NCBI GenBank assembly: GCA_026710325.1
Contig: JAPORH010000236.1
Span: forward strand, 1-37,160
DNA length: 37,160 bases
DNA from: Litoreibacter sp.
Lineage (GTDB): Bacteria > Pseudomonadota > Alphaproteobacteria > Rhodobacterales > Rhodobacteraceae
Direction of reading: 5' to 3'
Shown: positions 17,718 through 25,757 of the stretch, in pieces
Layout of the letters: each line of letters begins with the position of its first letter
How positions within the stretch are numbered: position 1 is the first letter of the stretch
The notes under the pieces: generated by a model
The model's database searches: none
What the model was told of the DNA's origin: nothing
What the model saw: the letters and a program-made list of their open reading frames with translations, nothing else
Made by a program: the position numbers and the translations under genes

Positions 17718-17752
17718 ACCTTCACGTCAACCTTCACCTTGCGTCACCTCAC
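17718..17752. repeat. Direct repeats of ACCTTCAC in a divergent promoter gap
   Basis: ACCTTCAC occurs at 17718-17725 and 17730-17737, twelve bases apart, and a seven-base relative ACCTCAC at 17746-17752. They fall in the gap between the divergently transcribed thioesterase and yggT genes, on the upstream side of the thioesterase start. They may be binding sites for a regulator that reads direct repeats; no factor is identified. Confidence 0.4.
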
Positions 17753-17813
17753 GCTTGCGAAAGACCGTATGGCACCCTAGCTAAGGGTTTGCGAGATTTA
17801 AGGATGTGACCCC

Positions 17814-18086
17814 ATGAGCGAAATAGCCTTCGTGCTGCAGCCCGTCTTTTCGGTGATCAAGACGATCATCTTCATCTATTTCATCATGAGCTGGCTCTTG
17901 AGCTTCCAGGTGCTGAACCTACGCCAACCGCTGGTCGCGCAAATCTGGAACGGGTTGACTACGCTGCTTGAACCGCTGTTCCGACCGATCCGCAATATCC
18001 TTCCAGCAACAGGTGGCCTTGATTTCAGTCCGCTGGTCGTTCTGTTGATTATTCTGATGCTAGAACGACTGCTTTTCGTGATCTAG
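17814..18086 (+). CDS. YggT family membrane protein
   Basis: A 90-residue two-helix membrane protein of the YggT family. The first helix spans about residues 10-28. The conserved loop LNLRQPLVAQIWNGLTTLLE and LFRPIRNILPATGGLDFSPL separates it from the second helix at the C-terminus. In bacteria YggT relatives are linked to ion homeostasis and in plastids to cell or organelle division; the exact role here is unknown. An ACCCT/AGGGT inverted repeat is found about 25-40 bases upstream. It converges on the LOG-family gene ten bases away. Confidence 0.9.
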   Translation: MSEIAFVLQPVFSVIKTIIFIYFIMSWLLSFQVLNLRQPLVAQIWNGLTTLLEPLFRPIRNILPATGGLDFSPLVVLLIILMLERLLFVI

Positions 18087-18096
18087 CGCCCTCGCC

Positions 18097-18933
18097 CTAG
18101 CGCCCGGGTATTTCTGAGCGCGCGGGCGCGCGCTCCCAGGCGTCTATGACGTCGATGGCCTGTTGCCCTGTTTCGACGAATTTGAAGAGCGACAAGTCCT
18201 CTTCGGAGATCGTTCCTGCCTCGGCAAGCGCTTCCCAGTTGATGATGGAACGCCAGAATTTTTCGCCAAAAAGCAGAAACGGCACGGGCTCCATCCGGCC
18301 GGTTTGGATCAAAGTCAGCGCCTCGAACGTCTCATCGAGCGTTCCAAACCCGCCAGGGAACACTGCAATTGCAGATGCGCGCATTAGGAAGTGCATCTTG
18401 CGGATCGCGAAATAGTGGAAGTTGTAGCAAAGCTCCGGCGTGACATAGAGATTGGGCGCTTGTTCATGCGGCAGAACAATGTTGAGGCCAATTGACCGCC
18501 CACCCGCATCTTGCGCGCCGCGATTGCCCGCCTCCATCACGCCTGGGCCGCCACCCGTCACAATCACATCATGGTGGCCATCTGAGCGTGCGGTGATCAT
18601 GCGCGCAAACTCCCGCGCTTCTTCGTAATACTCTGAAAGCTCCGCCAGCGTCTGTGTGCGGGCCGTATCCTTTTTGGCGGGTTCTGGAATGCGGGCCCCG
18701 CCAAACAGGACGATTGTCGAGCGAATGTCCTGCTCATCCATGCCCATCTCGGGCTTCAGCAGTTCAAGCTGCAGGCGGACCGGGCGCAACTCCTCCCGGC
18801 ACAGAAATTCCTCATCCGCAAAGGCCAGCGCGTATGCCGGTGAGCGGGTCTGCGGTGTGTCGGGGACCGTTTGCGCTTCGGCGCGGTCTTGAGCGGACCG
18901 ACGCATCGGGTGAATTTTATTTTGGTCTGACAT
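18097..18933 (-). CDS. LOG family (TIGR00730) Rossmann-fold protein
   Basis: A 278-residue cytosolic protein of the LOG/TIGR00730 family. The motif PGGFGTLDETFEAL is the diagnostic nucleotide-binding segment, and TGGGPGVMEAGNRGAQDAGG is the family's first glycine-rich block. Characterised members cleave nucleoside 5'-monophosphates such as cytokinin riboside monophosphates or AMP, releasing the base; older entries call them lysine decarboxylases, which is wrong. It is longer than the roughly 190-residue short forms because of an N-terminal extension of about 80 residues. Specificity cannot be decided here. Confidence 0.88.
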   Translation of the reverse strand: MSDQNKIHPMRRSAQDRAEAQTVPDTPQTRSPAYALAFADEEFLCREELRPVRLQLELLKPEMGMDEQDIRSTIVLFGGARIPEPAKKDTARTQTLAELSEYYEEAREFARMITARSDGHHDVIVTGGGPGVMEAGNRGAQDAGGRSIGLNIVLPHEQAPNLYVTPELCYNFHYFAIRKMHFLMRASAIAVFPGGFGTLDETFEALTLIQTGRMEPVPFLLFGEKFWRSIINWEALAEAGTISEEDLSLFKFVETGQQAIDVIDAWERAPARSEIPGR

Positions 18934-19012
18934 TGTTCCTCCGACACGGGTGTTGAAGGCGCAGGCTAGTGCGCCCTTAAGCTGAGGGGAAGTCGTTTGG
19001 CGCGCGCGTACG

Positions 19013-19042
19013 AAAAAACCCGCCCCGGCAGGCCGGAACGGG
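19013..19042 (-). terminator. Rho-independent terminator after the VPLPA-CTERM gene
   Basis: Read on the minus strand, CCCG, two T and CCGG pair with CCGG, two G and CGGG around a four-base loop. This gives a ten-base-pair stem with two T-G pairs, followed directly by six T (19018 down to 19013). It starts 28 bases after the stop at 19071. On the plus strand the stem has mismatches and no T-run, so it is directional. Confidence 0.85.
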
Positions 19043-19070
19043 TCTTCGTGGCAGTGGTCGTTCGGCTGTC

Positions 19071-19682
19071 TTAGGTGGATTTGCGCGTACGCAGTGCCAA
19101 ACCACCCACAGCAGCCAAGAGCAGCAAACCTGAGGCTGGCAGCGGCACTGAGGTCACCGAAATGTTGTCCAAAGCTGCGCCATATGGGCCGCTTGGGCTG
19201 TCCGATGCGAAGCTCAGCAGCATGCTGTCAGCTGCGGCGGTGAAATCCAATGTATAGGTGACCCAGCCCATATCGCCGCGGCTATTGCCCGCTTTGTCGA
19301 AGCTGTAGGATTGGAAGTTGCGACCGACGGACGCTGTTAGTCCAACGGATTGATTGCGATCCGCAGTGTTGGCTGCCATGTCGAAGGCGAGCGTGTAGTT
19401 GCGACCGACCGAAAGGCCCGTAAGCATCTGGGAGATCGTACCGGGCGACCGACCGTCCAGATTGATGCTGTAGTTGCCATCGGAGTGCTGCCAAAACGCA
19501 TTGATCAGATCGATGGACCCGCTGTTGATGGTCCAACCTGTCAGGGCGTTTGAGCCTGCGTTGTAAGTGGCCCAGTTACCGGTGACGGTACCCGGATCCT
19601 CGAAGCTTCCGTTGACAACCGCGGCTTGAGCGCCGCTGGCCAGGCCTGCGCTAAGCGCAATAGCGGAAATCAGGTGTTTCAT
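19071..19682 (-). CDS. VPLPA-CTERM sorted exported protein
   Basis: A 203-residue exported protein. Signal peptide MKHLISAIALSAGLASGAQA is followed by the mature start VVNGSFEDPG, which is the usual opening of DUF642-like / choice-of-anchor jelly-roll domains. The C-terminus (residues 179-203) reads VPLPA, a hydrophobic helix, then basic RTRKS: the sorting tail recognised by exosortase, a PEP-CTERM variant found in Rhodobacterales. The protein is thus probably exported, cut and attached to the cell surface or released with extracellular polysaccharide. No exosortase gene is nearby. ATG 19682 is chosen; ATG 19694, 19703 or 19712 would lengthen the basic n-region. Confidence 0.83.
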   Translation of the reverse strand: MKHLISAIALSAGLASGAQAAVVNGSFEDPGTVTGNWATYNAGSNALTGWTINSGSIDLINAFWQHSDGNYSINLDGRSPGTISQMLTGLSVGRNYTLAFDMAANTADRNQSVGLTASVGRNFQSYSFDKAGNSRGDMGWVTYTLDFTAAADSMLLSFASDSPSGPYGAALDNISVTSVPLPASGLLLLAAVGGLALRTRKST

Positions 19683-19833
19683 TTTGTTACCCATTACTTT
19701 CATTAGTGGCATCGCCCTTATCTCGGTTTTGAAGGCGGCGCTTGCCGGCTCAAATGCGGCGGAACTGTGTAAAATGCCACGCAAATAGGGGACAAATTGT
19801 TTCCAATGCGGGTGCCCGACCTGCGCCAGCGAC

Positions 19834-19862
19834 TTGCATCACCCTGGAGCCACGTCTATGTC
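19834..19862 (+). promoter_or_regulatory. Possible promoter of dapD
   Basis: TTGCAT (19834-19839) and TATGTC (19857-19862) are separated by 17 bases and lie 30 bases before the dapD ATG. The -35 matches well and the -10 only partly. Confidence 0.35.
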
Positions 19863-19891
19863 GCGTGCAAAACCCGCCCGGAGGAAACACC

Positions 19892-20719
19892 ATGTCAAAT
19901 GCCCAACTCGAAACCGCCATCGAAGCTGCCTGGGAGGCGCGGGATACGATCACGCCTGCGACCACGGGCGAGATGCGGGAGGCGATTGAGGACACGTTGA
20001 ACGCGCTTGACGGCGGCGGGTTGCGGGTGGCCGAAAAGCAGGATGACGGCAGCTGGCATGTGAACCAATGGGCCAAGAAGGCCGTGCTTCTAGGCTTCCG
20101 CATCAAGGATATGGAACAGCAGGATGGCGGGCCGCAGGGTTCCGGCTGGTGGGACAAGGTCGACAGCAAGTTCAAAGGCTGGGGCGACAATCAATGGAAG
20201 GCCGCAGGCTTTCGCGCCGTGCCCAATTGCGTTGTGCGCAAGAGCGCATTCATCGCGCCGGGCGTGGTGTTGATGCCGTCTTTCGTGAACCTTGGCGCCT
20301 ATGTGGACGAGGGCACCATGGTCGACACATGGGCGACTGTGGGCAGCTGCGCGCAGATCGGCAAAAATGTTCACTTGTCTGGCGGTGTGGGCATCGGCGG
20401 CGTTTTGGAGCCGATGCAGGCAGGCCCGACCATCATCGAAGACAATTGCTTCATTGGAGCGCGCTCCGAGGTGGTTGAGGGCTGCATCGTGCGCGAGGGC
20501 TCGGTCCTTGGGATGGGGGTCTTCATAGGCCAGTCCACCAAAATCGTGGACCGCGAGACTGGCGAGGTCATGTATGGCGAAGTGCCGCCATATTCGGTCG
20601 TGGTAGCGGGCTCCATGCCGTCCAAGAACGGGATCAACCTTTATTGCGCCGTGATCGTGAAGCGCGTGGATGAGCGCACCCGCTCCAAGACAGGCATTAA
20701 CGAGCTGCTGCGCGACTAG
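19892..20719 (+). CDS. dapD: Tetrahydrodipicolinate N-succinyltransferase
   Basis: Transfers succinyl from succinyl-CoA to tetrahydrodipicolinate in the lysine/meso-diaminopimelate pathway; the product feeds peptidoglycan and lysine. The 275-residue protein has an N-terminal helical domain and then a left-handed beta-helix of hexapeptide repeats, seen in the stretch from [20 protein letters not shown] to [12 protein letters not shown]. The conserved [20 protein letters not shown] block is present. GGAGG before the ATG supports 19892. The upstream in-frame sequence has no family similarity. dapE, a later step in the same route, lies 4 kb away on the same strand. Confidence 0.96.
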   Translation: MSNAQLETAIEAAWEARDTITPATTGEMREAIEDTLNALDGGGLRVAEKQDDGSWHVNQWAKKAVLLGFRIKDMEQQDGGPQGSGWWDKVDSKFKGWGDNQWKAAGFRAVPNCVVRKSAFIAPGVVLMPSFVNLGAYVDEGTMVDTWATVGSCAQIGKNVHLSGGVGIGGVLEPMQAGPTIIEDNCFIGARSEVVEGCIVREGSVLGMGVFIGQSTKIVDRETGEVMYGEVPPYSVVVAGSMPSKNGINLYCAVIVKRVDERTRSKTGINELLRD

Positions 20720-21570
20720 TGTTCAGCAACACATGGGCGCATCGGCAAGCCTTGCATGATCTGCGTGCGGTTGCGGCGTCCTGTGATGTTGTTCCCGTGG
20801 CCGGGCTTCGGCTTGCGTTTGACCTCCCCGAGGGTGATCCCGGTTTTCGTGTTCTGGAAGAGCTTCAGCTTGCGGCTTTGGAGCACGACAAGTCTGATGC
20901 GGCGGTGCATGCCTTGGCTGTGTTGCTGGCAGAAGCCCTAGAGGGCTCACGCGGCTTTGCGATGGATGCGGGGGATTGGCAGGATCATGCCGCGTTCATC
21001 CGTGCGCTCGACCCGCCCCGTCGCGCAGTATTGATGCGAGCTTGGTATACGCTTGATGAGCTGCGCAGTTTTGATTGGCGGAAGCCCGTACAAGACCTCG
21101 CGGATATGCGTGGTTTGGACCGCGCGCAGGTGATGGCGCCGCTTGTACATATGGCCAAGGCGATGCCCGAGCATGAAATTAAGAGCGTCGCGTTGGCTGA
21201 CTATTGTAGCCGCGCCGATGAGCATGAAGCGGCCTTGCGCGCAGTTCTTGCGGAGCCTGAATGCCGGTTTCCCAACAATGAGCGTTGGTTTCCGGCGGAA
21301 GTGGTAGAACTCACAGCGCATGTCCCAAGTGATCCAGGTGCAATCGCCTGCACGGCCTTGTGCATCCTCGACGACATCCACAACAACGGAGATTACGACC
21401 AGATGAGTTTTCGCTGGGGGCAGCACAGCGAGACCTATCTGACGTGGCATGAGTGCAGACGCCTACCGATCCTGCGCGGCATACGGTATCTATATGAACG
21501 TGATCCTCATGGAAGCTGGGGGTTTCAGTACCCGAAAGCGGCGCAACCCATCCCGTGGTTTGAAACCTGA
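20719..21570 (+). CDS. Conserved protein of unknown function, coupled to dapD
   Basis: I do not recognise this 283-residue protein. It starts with a GTG that shares its first base with the dapD stop (TAGTG), so its translation is probably coupled to dapD. The sequence is soluble, with no signal or membrane helix. It has a helical first half rich in Asp, Ala and Leu, and a second half with conserved-looking aromatic and acidic clusters (ALCILDDIHNNGDYDQMSFR, TYLTWHECRRLPILRG, SWGFQYPKA) and scattered cysteines. An enzyme or regulator tied to lysine/DAP supply is possible but unsupported. Confidence 0.75.
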   Translation: MFSNTWAHRQALHDLRAVAASCDVVPVAGLRLAFDLPEGDPGFRVLEELQLAALEHDKSDAAVHALAVLLAEALEGSRGFAMDAGDWQDHAAFIRALDPPRRAVLMRAWYTLDELRSFDWRKPVQDLADMRGLDRAQVMAPLVHMAKAMPEHEIKSVALADYCSRADEHEAALRAVLAEPECRFPNNERWFPAEVVELTAHVPSDPGAIACTALCILDDIHNNGDYDQMSFRWGQHSETYLTWHECRRLPILRGIRYLYERDPHGSWGFQYPKAAQPIPWFET

Positions 21571-21620
21571 CGCCGGGCGGCCCGCTTGTGACCGGTCCGG
21601 CATCGACCTATGAGTAGCCC

Positions 21621-21959
21621 ATGAGCAAGACCAAGAAAAAAGCAAAGCAGAGGGTCTTCACCCTGTTGGTCGAGGTTGGCCGGACGGAGGGTGATGACCT
21701 GCCAGATGGCGCAAGCGGCGCTGCGATGGTGTGCTATTCCAGTGGTGTGGATGAGGCGGAAGCCGTGCGCGAATGCGTGGCGCTTTTGAAGCAGGCCGGG
21801 CTCGCACCCCTCGAGGTAACCGGGTATGGCAGTCTTGAGGAGCGTTTGGCGGAAGGCCATGATATCGAGCAAGAGGAACGCGACCTGATGCAGCGCGCAT
21901 TGGACGAGAACTCTGTCGTCGTGGCGCAAAGCACCGCCCTCTTCGAGGAAAAAGCCTAG
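21621..21959 (+). CDS. Small conserved protein of unknown function
   Basis: A soluble 112-residue protein I do not recognise. It opens with a lysine-rich tail (MSKTKKKAKQR) and continues as what looks like a single alpha/beta domain: a hydrophobic strand (VFTLLVEVG), a helix (EAEAVRECVALLKQAG), another strand (LEVTGYGSL) and a C-terminal acidic helix. The pattern of strand, helix and strand suggests a ferredoxin-like fold. It is the third gene of the dapD run, 50 bases after its neighbour, and its stop overlaps that of the convergent small Hint gene by four bases. Confidence 0.65.
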   Translation: MSKTKKKAKQRVFTLLVEVGRTEGDDLPDGASGAAMVCYSSGVDEAEAVRECVALLKQAGLAPLEVTGYGSLEERLAEGHDIEQEERDLMQRALDENSVVVAQSTALFEEKA

Positions 21960-22603
21960 CTGTAGATGTCGTGGCGGTACTCGGTGGCGAAGCATCGCGC
22001 TTCCGCGTTGCTGAGTATTTTCCCGATAGACTGACCGGCTTTAGGTTGGCTGCCGACAGCGCAGTTGCCGATTTTCAGAGCGCAGGCGCGATCAAGCTGC
22101 AATTGAAGCAGCGCACTGCCTTTGCCGAGGTCCCAGTGACGTGCGCGGCGTCCGTCTTTTACGGCCCATGCCGGGACAAGAACGGTCTCTTCTCCGAAAA
22201 GATATTCCGCCGCTTCGGAGGTCACAGCGATGTGTTGTTCGGCCCCGAGGACAAGATCTTGATCGAGCCCGAAATATGGCGCGCGGATGCGGATGGCGCT
22301 CTTGGTGATAGGGCTGCGCAGAACGTGCTGGACGTGGGCAGGTGCGCCACGCGCATCGAGCACAGTGTCGCCGGTTGAAAGCTCGCCCAAGCGGCGTGGG
22401 CCTGACGGGGTGCTGACCCGGGTCTCCTCCGCGAGGCCGGTTTGCGCGCATGCGAATGGCAGGGCAGCGGAATTGGCCGCGTCCCAGTTGAACGCGGTCT
22501 CAATCAGATCGCGACCGTTCACGCTAGAGCGTGTTTCGAGCGCGAAGCTGCCCGCCCCTAGAATGTCAGGCATATTGCCCGGGTTCTTTCGCATTTTGCT
22601 CAC
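21956..22603 (-). CDS. Short Hint-domain protein, catalytic Cys not conserved
   Basis: A 215-residue protein made of a short N-terminal region and one Hint (Hedgehog/intein-type) domain. ETRVSTPSGPRRLGELSTGD corresponds to the opening of Hint domains, and GAEQHIAV to the second block with its conserved His. In the larger relative at 22739-24319 the equivalent opening is CFVSGTRILT, with the nucleophilic Cys five residues before the TR. Here that position is Gly; the nearest Cys lies some four residues earlier in FACAQTG. Self-cleavage is therefore doubtful and the protein may only bind. No signal peptide is seen. Start is GTG 22603; ATG 22594 is equally possible. The 135 bases upstream contain three ACGT words within 22709-22728. 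Confidence 0.7.
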   Translation of the reverse strand: MSKMRKNPGNMPDILGAGSFALETRSSVNGRDLIETAFNWDAANSAALPFACAQTGLAEETRVSTPSGPRRLGELSTGDTVLDARGAPAHVQHVLRSPITKSAIRIRAPYFGLDQDLVLGAEQHIAVTSEAAEYLFGEETVLVPAWAVKDGRRARHWDLGKGSALLQLQLDRACALKIGNCAVGSQPKAGQSIGKILSNAEARCFATEYRHDIYS

Positions 22604-22738
22604 TACTCTTTATCCAACAACAAGCGGTGCATACACGGCCCCGAGTATGACTTAGCGGGGAAAAACAGCGCTTTCGTGAACCCCCCGCGGCCTTTTTGCG
22701 ATAAATTTGCGACGTAAGACGTGACGTATGATTGCCCT

Positions 22739-24319
22739 CTAAGCTGCATGGGCCCGACCTAGCAGCAGTTGGGTTTCAAAGCTCTTGAGCGCGCGCCGGC
22801 TGGAAGGGCCGTACCCCGCACCGGTTGACGGGTCGAGTTCCGGGAACAGCTGGCCGAGCTCTTCGAGCGCTGCCTGGGGGAAGCCTTGCATGGTTTGTGG
22901 ACCGGGCAGGAAGCTCTCCGACAAAAGGCCCTCGGAGTAAACCAATTGGTGCTGGTCGAAGAGCAAGTGGATGTAAGTCACCTCGCTTCCATCTGCGAGC
23001 CGCCGAATGGTCAAACCGTTCACAAGGTCCTTCGCCGCCACGAGAACTTCGTTCTGGCCGAAGTAAAGCTGCGCAGTTTGATCTTGCAGAAGCACGCGAT
23101 GCTGCGGGGACACGCAGAGCGCGCCGTGCGGACCAAGCGCACCCGCAGCGATCTGGATCGGGGCCATCGACCCTGATGCGATGACGCTGCGCTTTCCGAT
23201 CCAGCGAATGGGTTGGAGGGCATTGTCATAGGTCTGCACCATATCGCCTTGGGTCAGCGTTTCGACGCGGCGCTCCCCGCGGTCCGTCAGAATGCGCGTG
23301 CCGGACACAAAACACGGGATGGTGTTGATCGTGACAAAAGCCACGTCGTCGACGCCCGTATCATTTTGCGCCTGATAGGTGAAATTGATGCTCTCAATGT
23401 CATTGTCGGTTTCAACAGTGAAGGTGCCATCCGCGTTCAGCGTCACCTCCTGCCCTGTCGAGAGGGTGACCGTATCCCCGGCGACCACGGTCTGGCCGTT
23501 GATATGGGTGATGGTCAGCGTGCCGCCATTGAGCTCCTGGTCGTTTTGCAGCACGTCGATGACGCGCGTTCCACCTTGGACGATGTCAAAGCTGTCATCG
23601 CCCAGCAAAACCTCGTTCTGCACGGAGTCGGCCGCGATCAGAAGATTGGAGTCGAAATTTACGTCCGCAACATCCGCGACACCGATGCGCAGCGAGTTTT
23701 CCGCGCCTGGAATGACATTGAGCTTTAGCGTGAGGGTGACGGTGAACCCATCCATCTCGGTGTTGAAACCGTCATTTTGATTGTCGACGAACAGGTTGGT
23801 GTTGTTGGTGGCATTGATGTTGCTGACATTAGTGTCGCCGCTGCCGACCGCGAGATTGACATAAGCGCCGTTGACCCAGACACCGACCAAATCGTTGAAG
23901 ATCGAGTTCACAAACTCCGGGTATTCCTCGGACGAAAAGGTAAACTGAATAGACAGCGTCGGCGTCTGTGGGATGAAGTTTACCGTCAGAACGCTGGCGT
24001 CAAAAGTATTGGCCCCGGCGGCCGCGTTCAGCTGGGCGTCATTGTCGACGCCGGGCGTGTTGGTCGTGGTGTTGGTGCGCTGGTTCGCCTCACCGGTAGA
24101 GTTTGTGAAATCGCTGGCGCGACCTGTGGACAGGATGACCCCAGTGTCGCCCGGCGTCGCAAACTCTGACAGCGCATCCCCGTTCGAATAGATGGCCGAA
24201 GCTTCGTCCCACCCGGCATAGGTGGCCCCGACAACAGTCGCGCCGTTGCCGAAGATGGCGTTTGCCATCTGCAACGCGGTCGCGCTCGTGTCATAGGTCA
24301 GCTCTGCCGCTGGAACCAT
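22739..24319 (-). CDS. Choice-of-anchor L / Ig-like / Hint domain protein
   Basis: A 526-residue multidomain protein. Residues about 5-240 form a choice-of-anchor L domain (TFSSEEYPEFVNS, NDLVGVWVNG, DGFTVTLTLKLNV, DSNLLIAADSV). Residues about 240-335 form an Ig/cadherin-like domain (DSFDIVQGGTRVIDVLQND, LNADGTFTVE). The remainder is a Hint domain beginning CFVSGTRILT, with the candidate nucleophile Cys right after NTIP, and containing VSPQHRVLL, the usual T/S-x-x-H block. Hint domains cleave the bond before the Cys, so this protein may split and release its outer part. There is no Sec signal, so secretion, if any, would be by another route, for instance type I. The start at 24319 has GGAGG five bases upstream; GTG 24373 lies within an inverted repeat. 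Confidence 0.82.
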   Translation of the reverse strand: MVPAAELTYDTSATALQMANAIFGNGATVVGATYAGWDEASAIYSNGDALSEFATPGDTGVILSTGRASDFTNSTGEANQRTNTTTNTPGVDNDAQLNAAAGANTFDASVLTVNFIPQTPTLSIQFTFSSEEYPEFVNSIFNDLVGVWVNGAYVNLAVGSGDTNVSNINATNNTNLFVDNQNDGFNTEMDGFTVTLTLKLNVIPGAENSLRIGVADVADVNFDSNLLIAADSVQNEVLLGDDSFDIVQGGTRVIDVLQNDQELNGGTLTITHINGQTVVAGDTVTLSTGQEVTLNADGTFTVETDNDIESINFTYQAQNDTGVDDVAFVTINTIPCFVSGTRILTDRGERRVETLTQGDMVQTYDNALQPIRWIGKRSVIASGSMAPIQIAAGALGPHGALCVSPQHRVLLQDQTAQLYFGQNEVLVAAKDLVNGLTIRRLADGSEVTYIHLLFDQHQLVYSEGLLSESFLPGPQTMQGFPQAALEELGQLFPELDPSTGAGYGPSSRRALKSFETQLLLGRAHAA

Positions 24320-24355
24320 ATCTGCCTCCGTCCCCGAAGCATAGGCGAGCCGCTG

Positions 24356-24373
24356 GTGCACTTTTTTGTGCAC
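24356..24373. promoter_or_regulatory. GTGCAC inverted repeat upstream of the large Hint gene
   Basis: GTGCAC, six T, GTGCAC (plus strand). In the Hint transcript this would be a six-base-pair hairpin with a loop of six A, beginning 37 bases before the ATG at 24319. It may be an operator or a leader hairpin; no factor is known. Confidence 0.4.
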
Positions 24374-24479
24374 GAAATGGAAACTCTTTATCCGCTCTGC
24401 GGCCCTTTGCGCGCCGCTTGACCTGCCTTGGGTCTATTAATTGCGGGTAGTTTGGCGGCTGAAGCCCATGAGAGAAAGG

Positions 24480-24501
24480 TCTGTTAATGTTCTGTTAATG
24501 T
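24480..24501. repeat. Two tandem copies of TCTGTTAATGT between the large Hint gene and dapE
   Basis: The 11-base word TCTGTTAATGT occurs twice head to tail at 24480-24490 and 24491-24501, followed by a partial third match. It lies in the 289-base gap between the divergent Hint gene (24319) and dapE, which holds no gene. The eleven-base period puts both copies on the same face of the helix, as expected for tandem protein binding. Confidence 0.5.
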
Positions 24502-24608
24502 TTGTTGAGCGATTGATGAATGCCTGAGTCATATTTGCCACGCTTGCGCCGGCCCATCTGCTCATGCAACAGAAAAAACGCGAAAAAAACGTGATACGAG
24601 GACAGGTG

Positions 24609-25757
24609 GTGGTGCAACGCATAGACCCTGTGATCTTAACCGAAGAGCTGATCAAATGCCCTTCCGTCACCCCTGTCGAGGGCGGCGCGCTGGTGCTTTT
24701 GGAGCATCTATTGCGAGACGCAGGCTTTGAATGCCATCGCGTTGACAGGGGGGAGACCGCGAACCTTTACGCCCGGTGGGGCGCCAAGAACGCCAATCGC
24801 AGCTTTGGGTTCAATGGGCATACAGATGTGGTGCCGGTTGGTGACAGAGACGCCTGGAGCGTCGACCCGTTCGGAGCCACGATCAAGGACGGGTTTCTCT
24901 ACGGGCGGGGCGCGACGGATATGAAATCCGGTGTGGCGGCGTTCGCGGCGGCTGCCATCGATTTCGTGCAGGACACGCCGCCCAATGGCGCCGTGATCCT
25001 CGCCATCACCGGGGATGAGGAAGGGCCTGCAACCGACGGCACGGTTGCGCTGCTGGACTGGATGAAAGACCAGGGCGAGCGGATGACTGATTGCCTTGTG
25101 GGGGAGCCCACCTGCCCCGAAGAGCTGGGTGATATGATGAAGATCGGGCGTCGCGGCTCGATGACCGCGTTTTTCGTGGCGCGCGGCAAGCAGGGGCACG
25201 CCGCCTACCCACATCGCGCCTTGAACCCGGTTCCCGTAATGGCGCGGCTGATGGATCGTTTGGCAAGCCATGTGCTGGATGAAGGTACGGAGCATTTTGA
25301 TGCCTCGACCCTTGCAATCACCACGATCGATACTGGCAACGCCGCCACCAATGTCATCCCTGCGGAGTGCCGCGCGACGGTGAATATCCGCTTCAATGAC
25401 GCGCATAGCTCGGCCTCGATCACCGAGTGGCTGCGCGAGGAGGCGGAACACATCTCGGAAGAAAGCGGCGCGCAGGTGGAGCTGTCGGTGAAGGTTTCTG
25501 GGGAGAGTTTTCTGACGCCTCCTGGGGAGTTTTCTGCACTCGTGGCACAGGCCGTTGAGGATGAGACGGGCCGCCGCCCGGAGCTTTCTACCTCTGGTGG
25601 GACATCAGATGCCCGGTTTGTGAAAGACCATTGCCCGGTGGTCGAGTTCGGGCTCGTGGGCAAGACCATGCATGCTGTGGATGAGCGGGTTGAGGTCGCG
25701 CAGATCCGCAAGCTGAAGACCATCTACACCCGCATTTTGCAGGATTATTTTGCGTAA
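24609..25757 (+). CDS. dapE: Succinyl-diaminopimelate desuccinylase
   Basis: Binuclear zinc hydrolase that removes succinate from N-succinyl-L,L-diaminopimelate, giving L,L-DAP for lysine and peptidoglycan synthesis; 382 residues. Visible motifs are [12 protein letters not shown], with the first metal His, [14 protein letters not shown] with the bridging Asp, [13 protein letters not shown] with the catalytic EE pair, and GGTSDARFV near the C-terminus. Three GTG codons in a row (24606, 24609, 24612) are possible starts; GAGG at 24598-24601 is best placed for 24609. The ATG at 24564 would add a lysine-rich tail before the ribosome site and is unlikely. The stop is overlapped by the next gene. 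Confidence 0.95.
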   Translation: MVQRIDPVILTEELIKCPSVTPVEGGALVLLEHLLRDAGFECHRVDRGETANLYARWGAKNANRSFGFNGHTDVVPVGDRDAWSVDPFGATIKDGFLYGRGATDMKSGVAAFAAAAIDFVQDTPPNGAVILAITGDEEGPATDGTVALLDWMKDQGERMTDCLVGEPTCPEELGDMMKIGRRGSMTAFFVARGKQGHAAYPHRALNPVPVMARLMDRLASHVLDEGTEHFDASTLAITTIDTGNAATNVIPAECRATVNIRFNDAHSSASITEWLREEAEHISEESGAQVELSVKVSGESFLTPPGEFSALVAQAVEDETGRRPELSTSGGTSDARFVKDHCPVVEFGLVGKTMHAVDERVEVAQIRKLKTIYTRILQDYFA

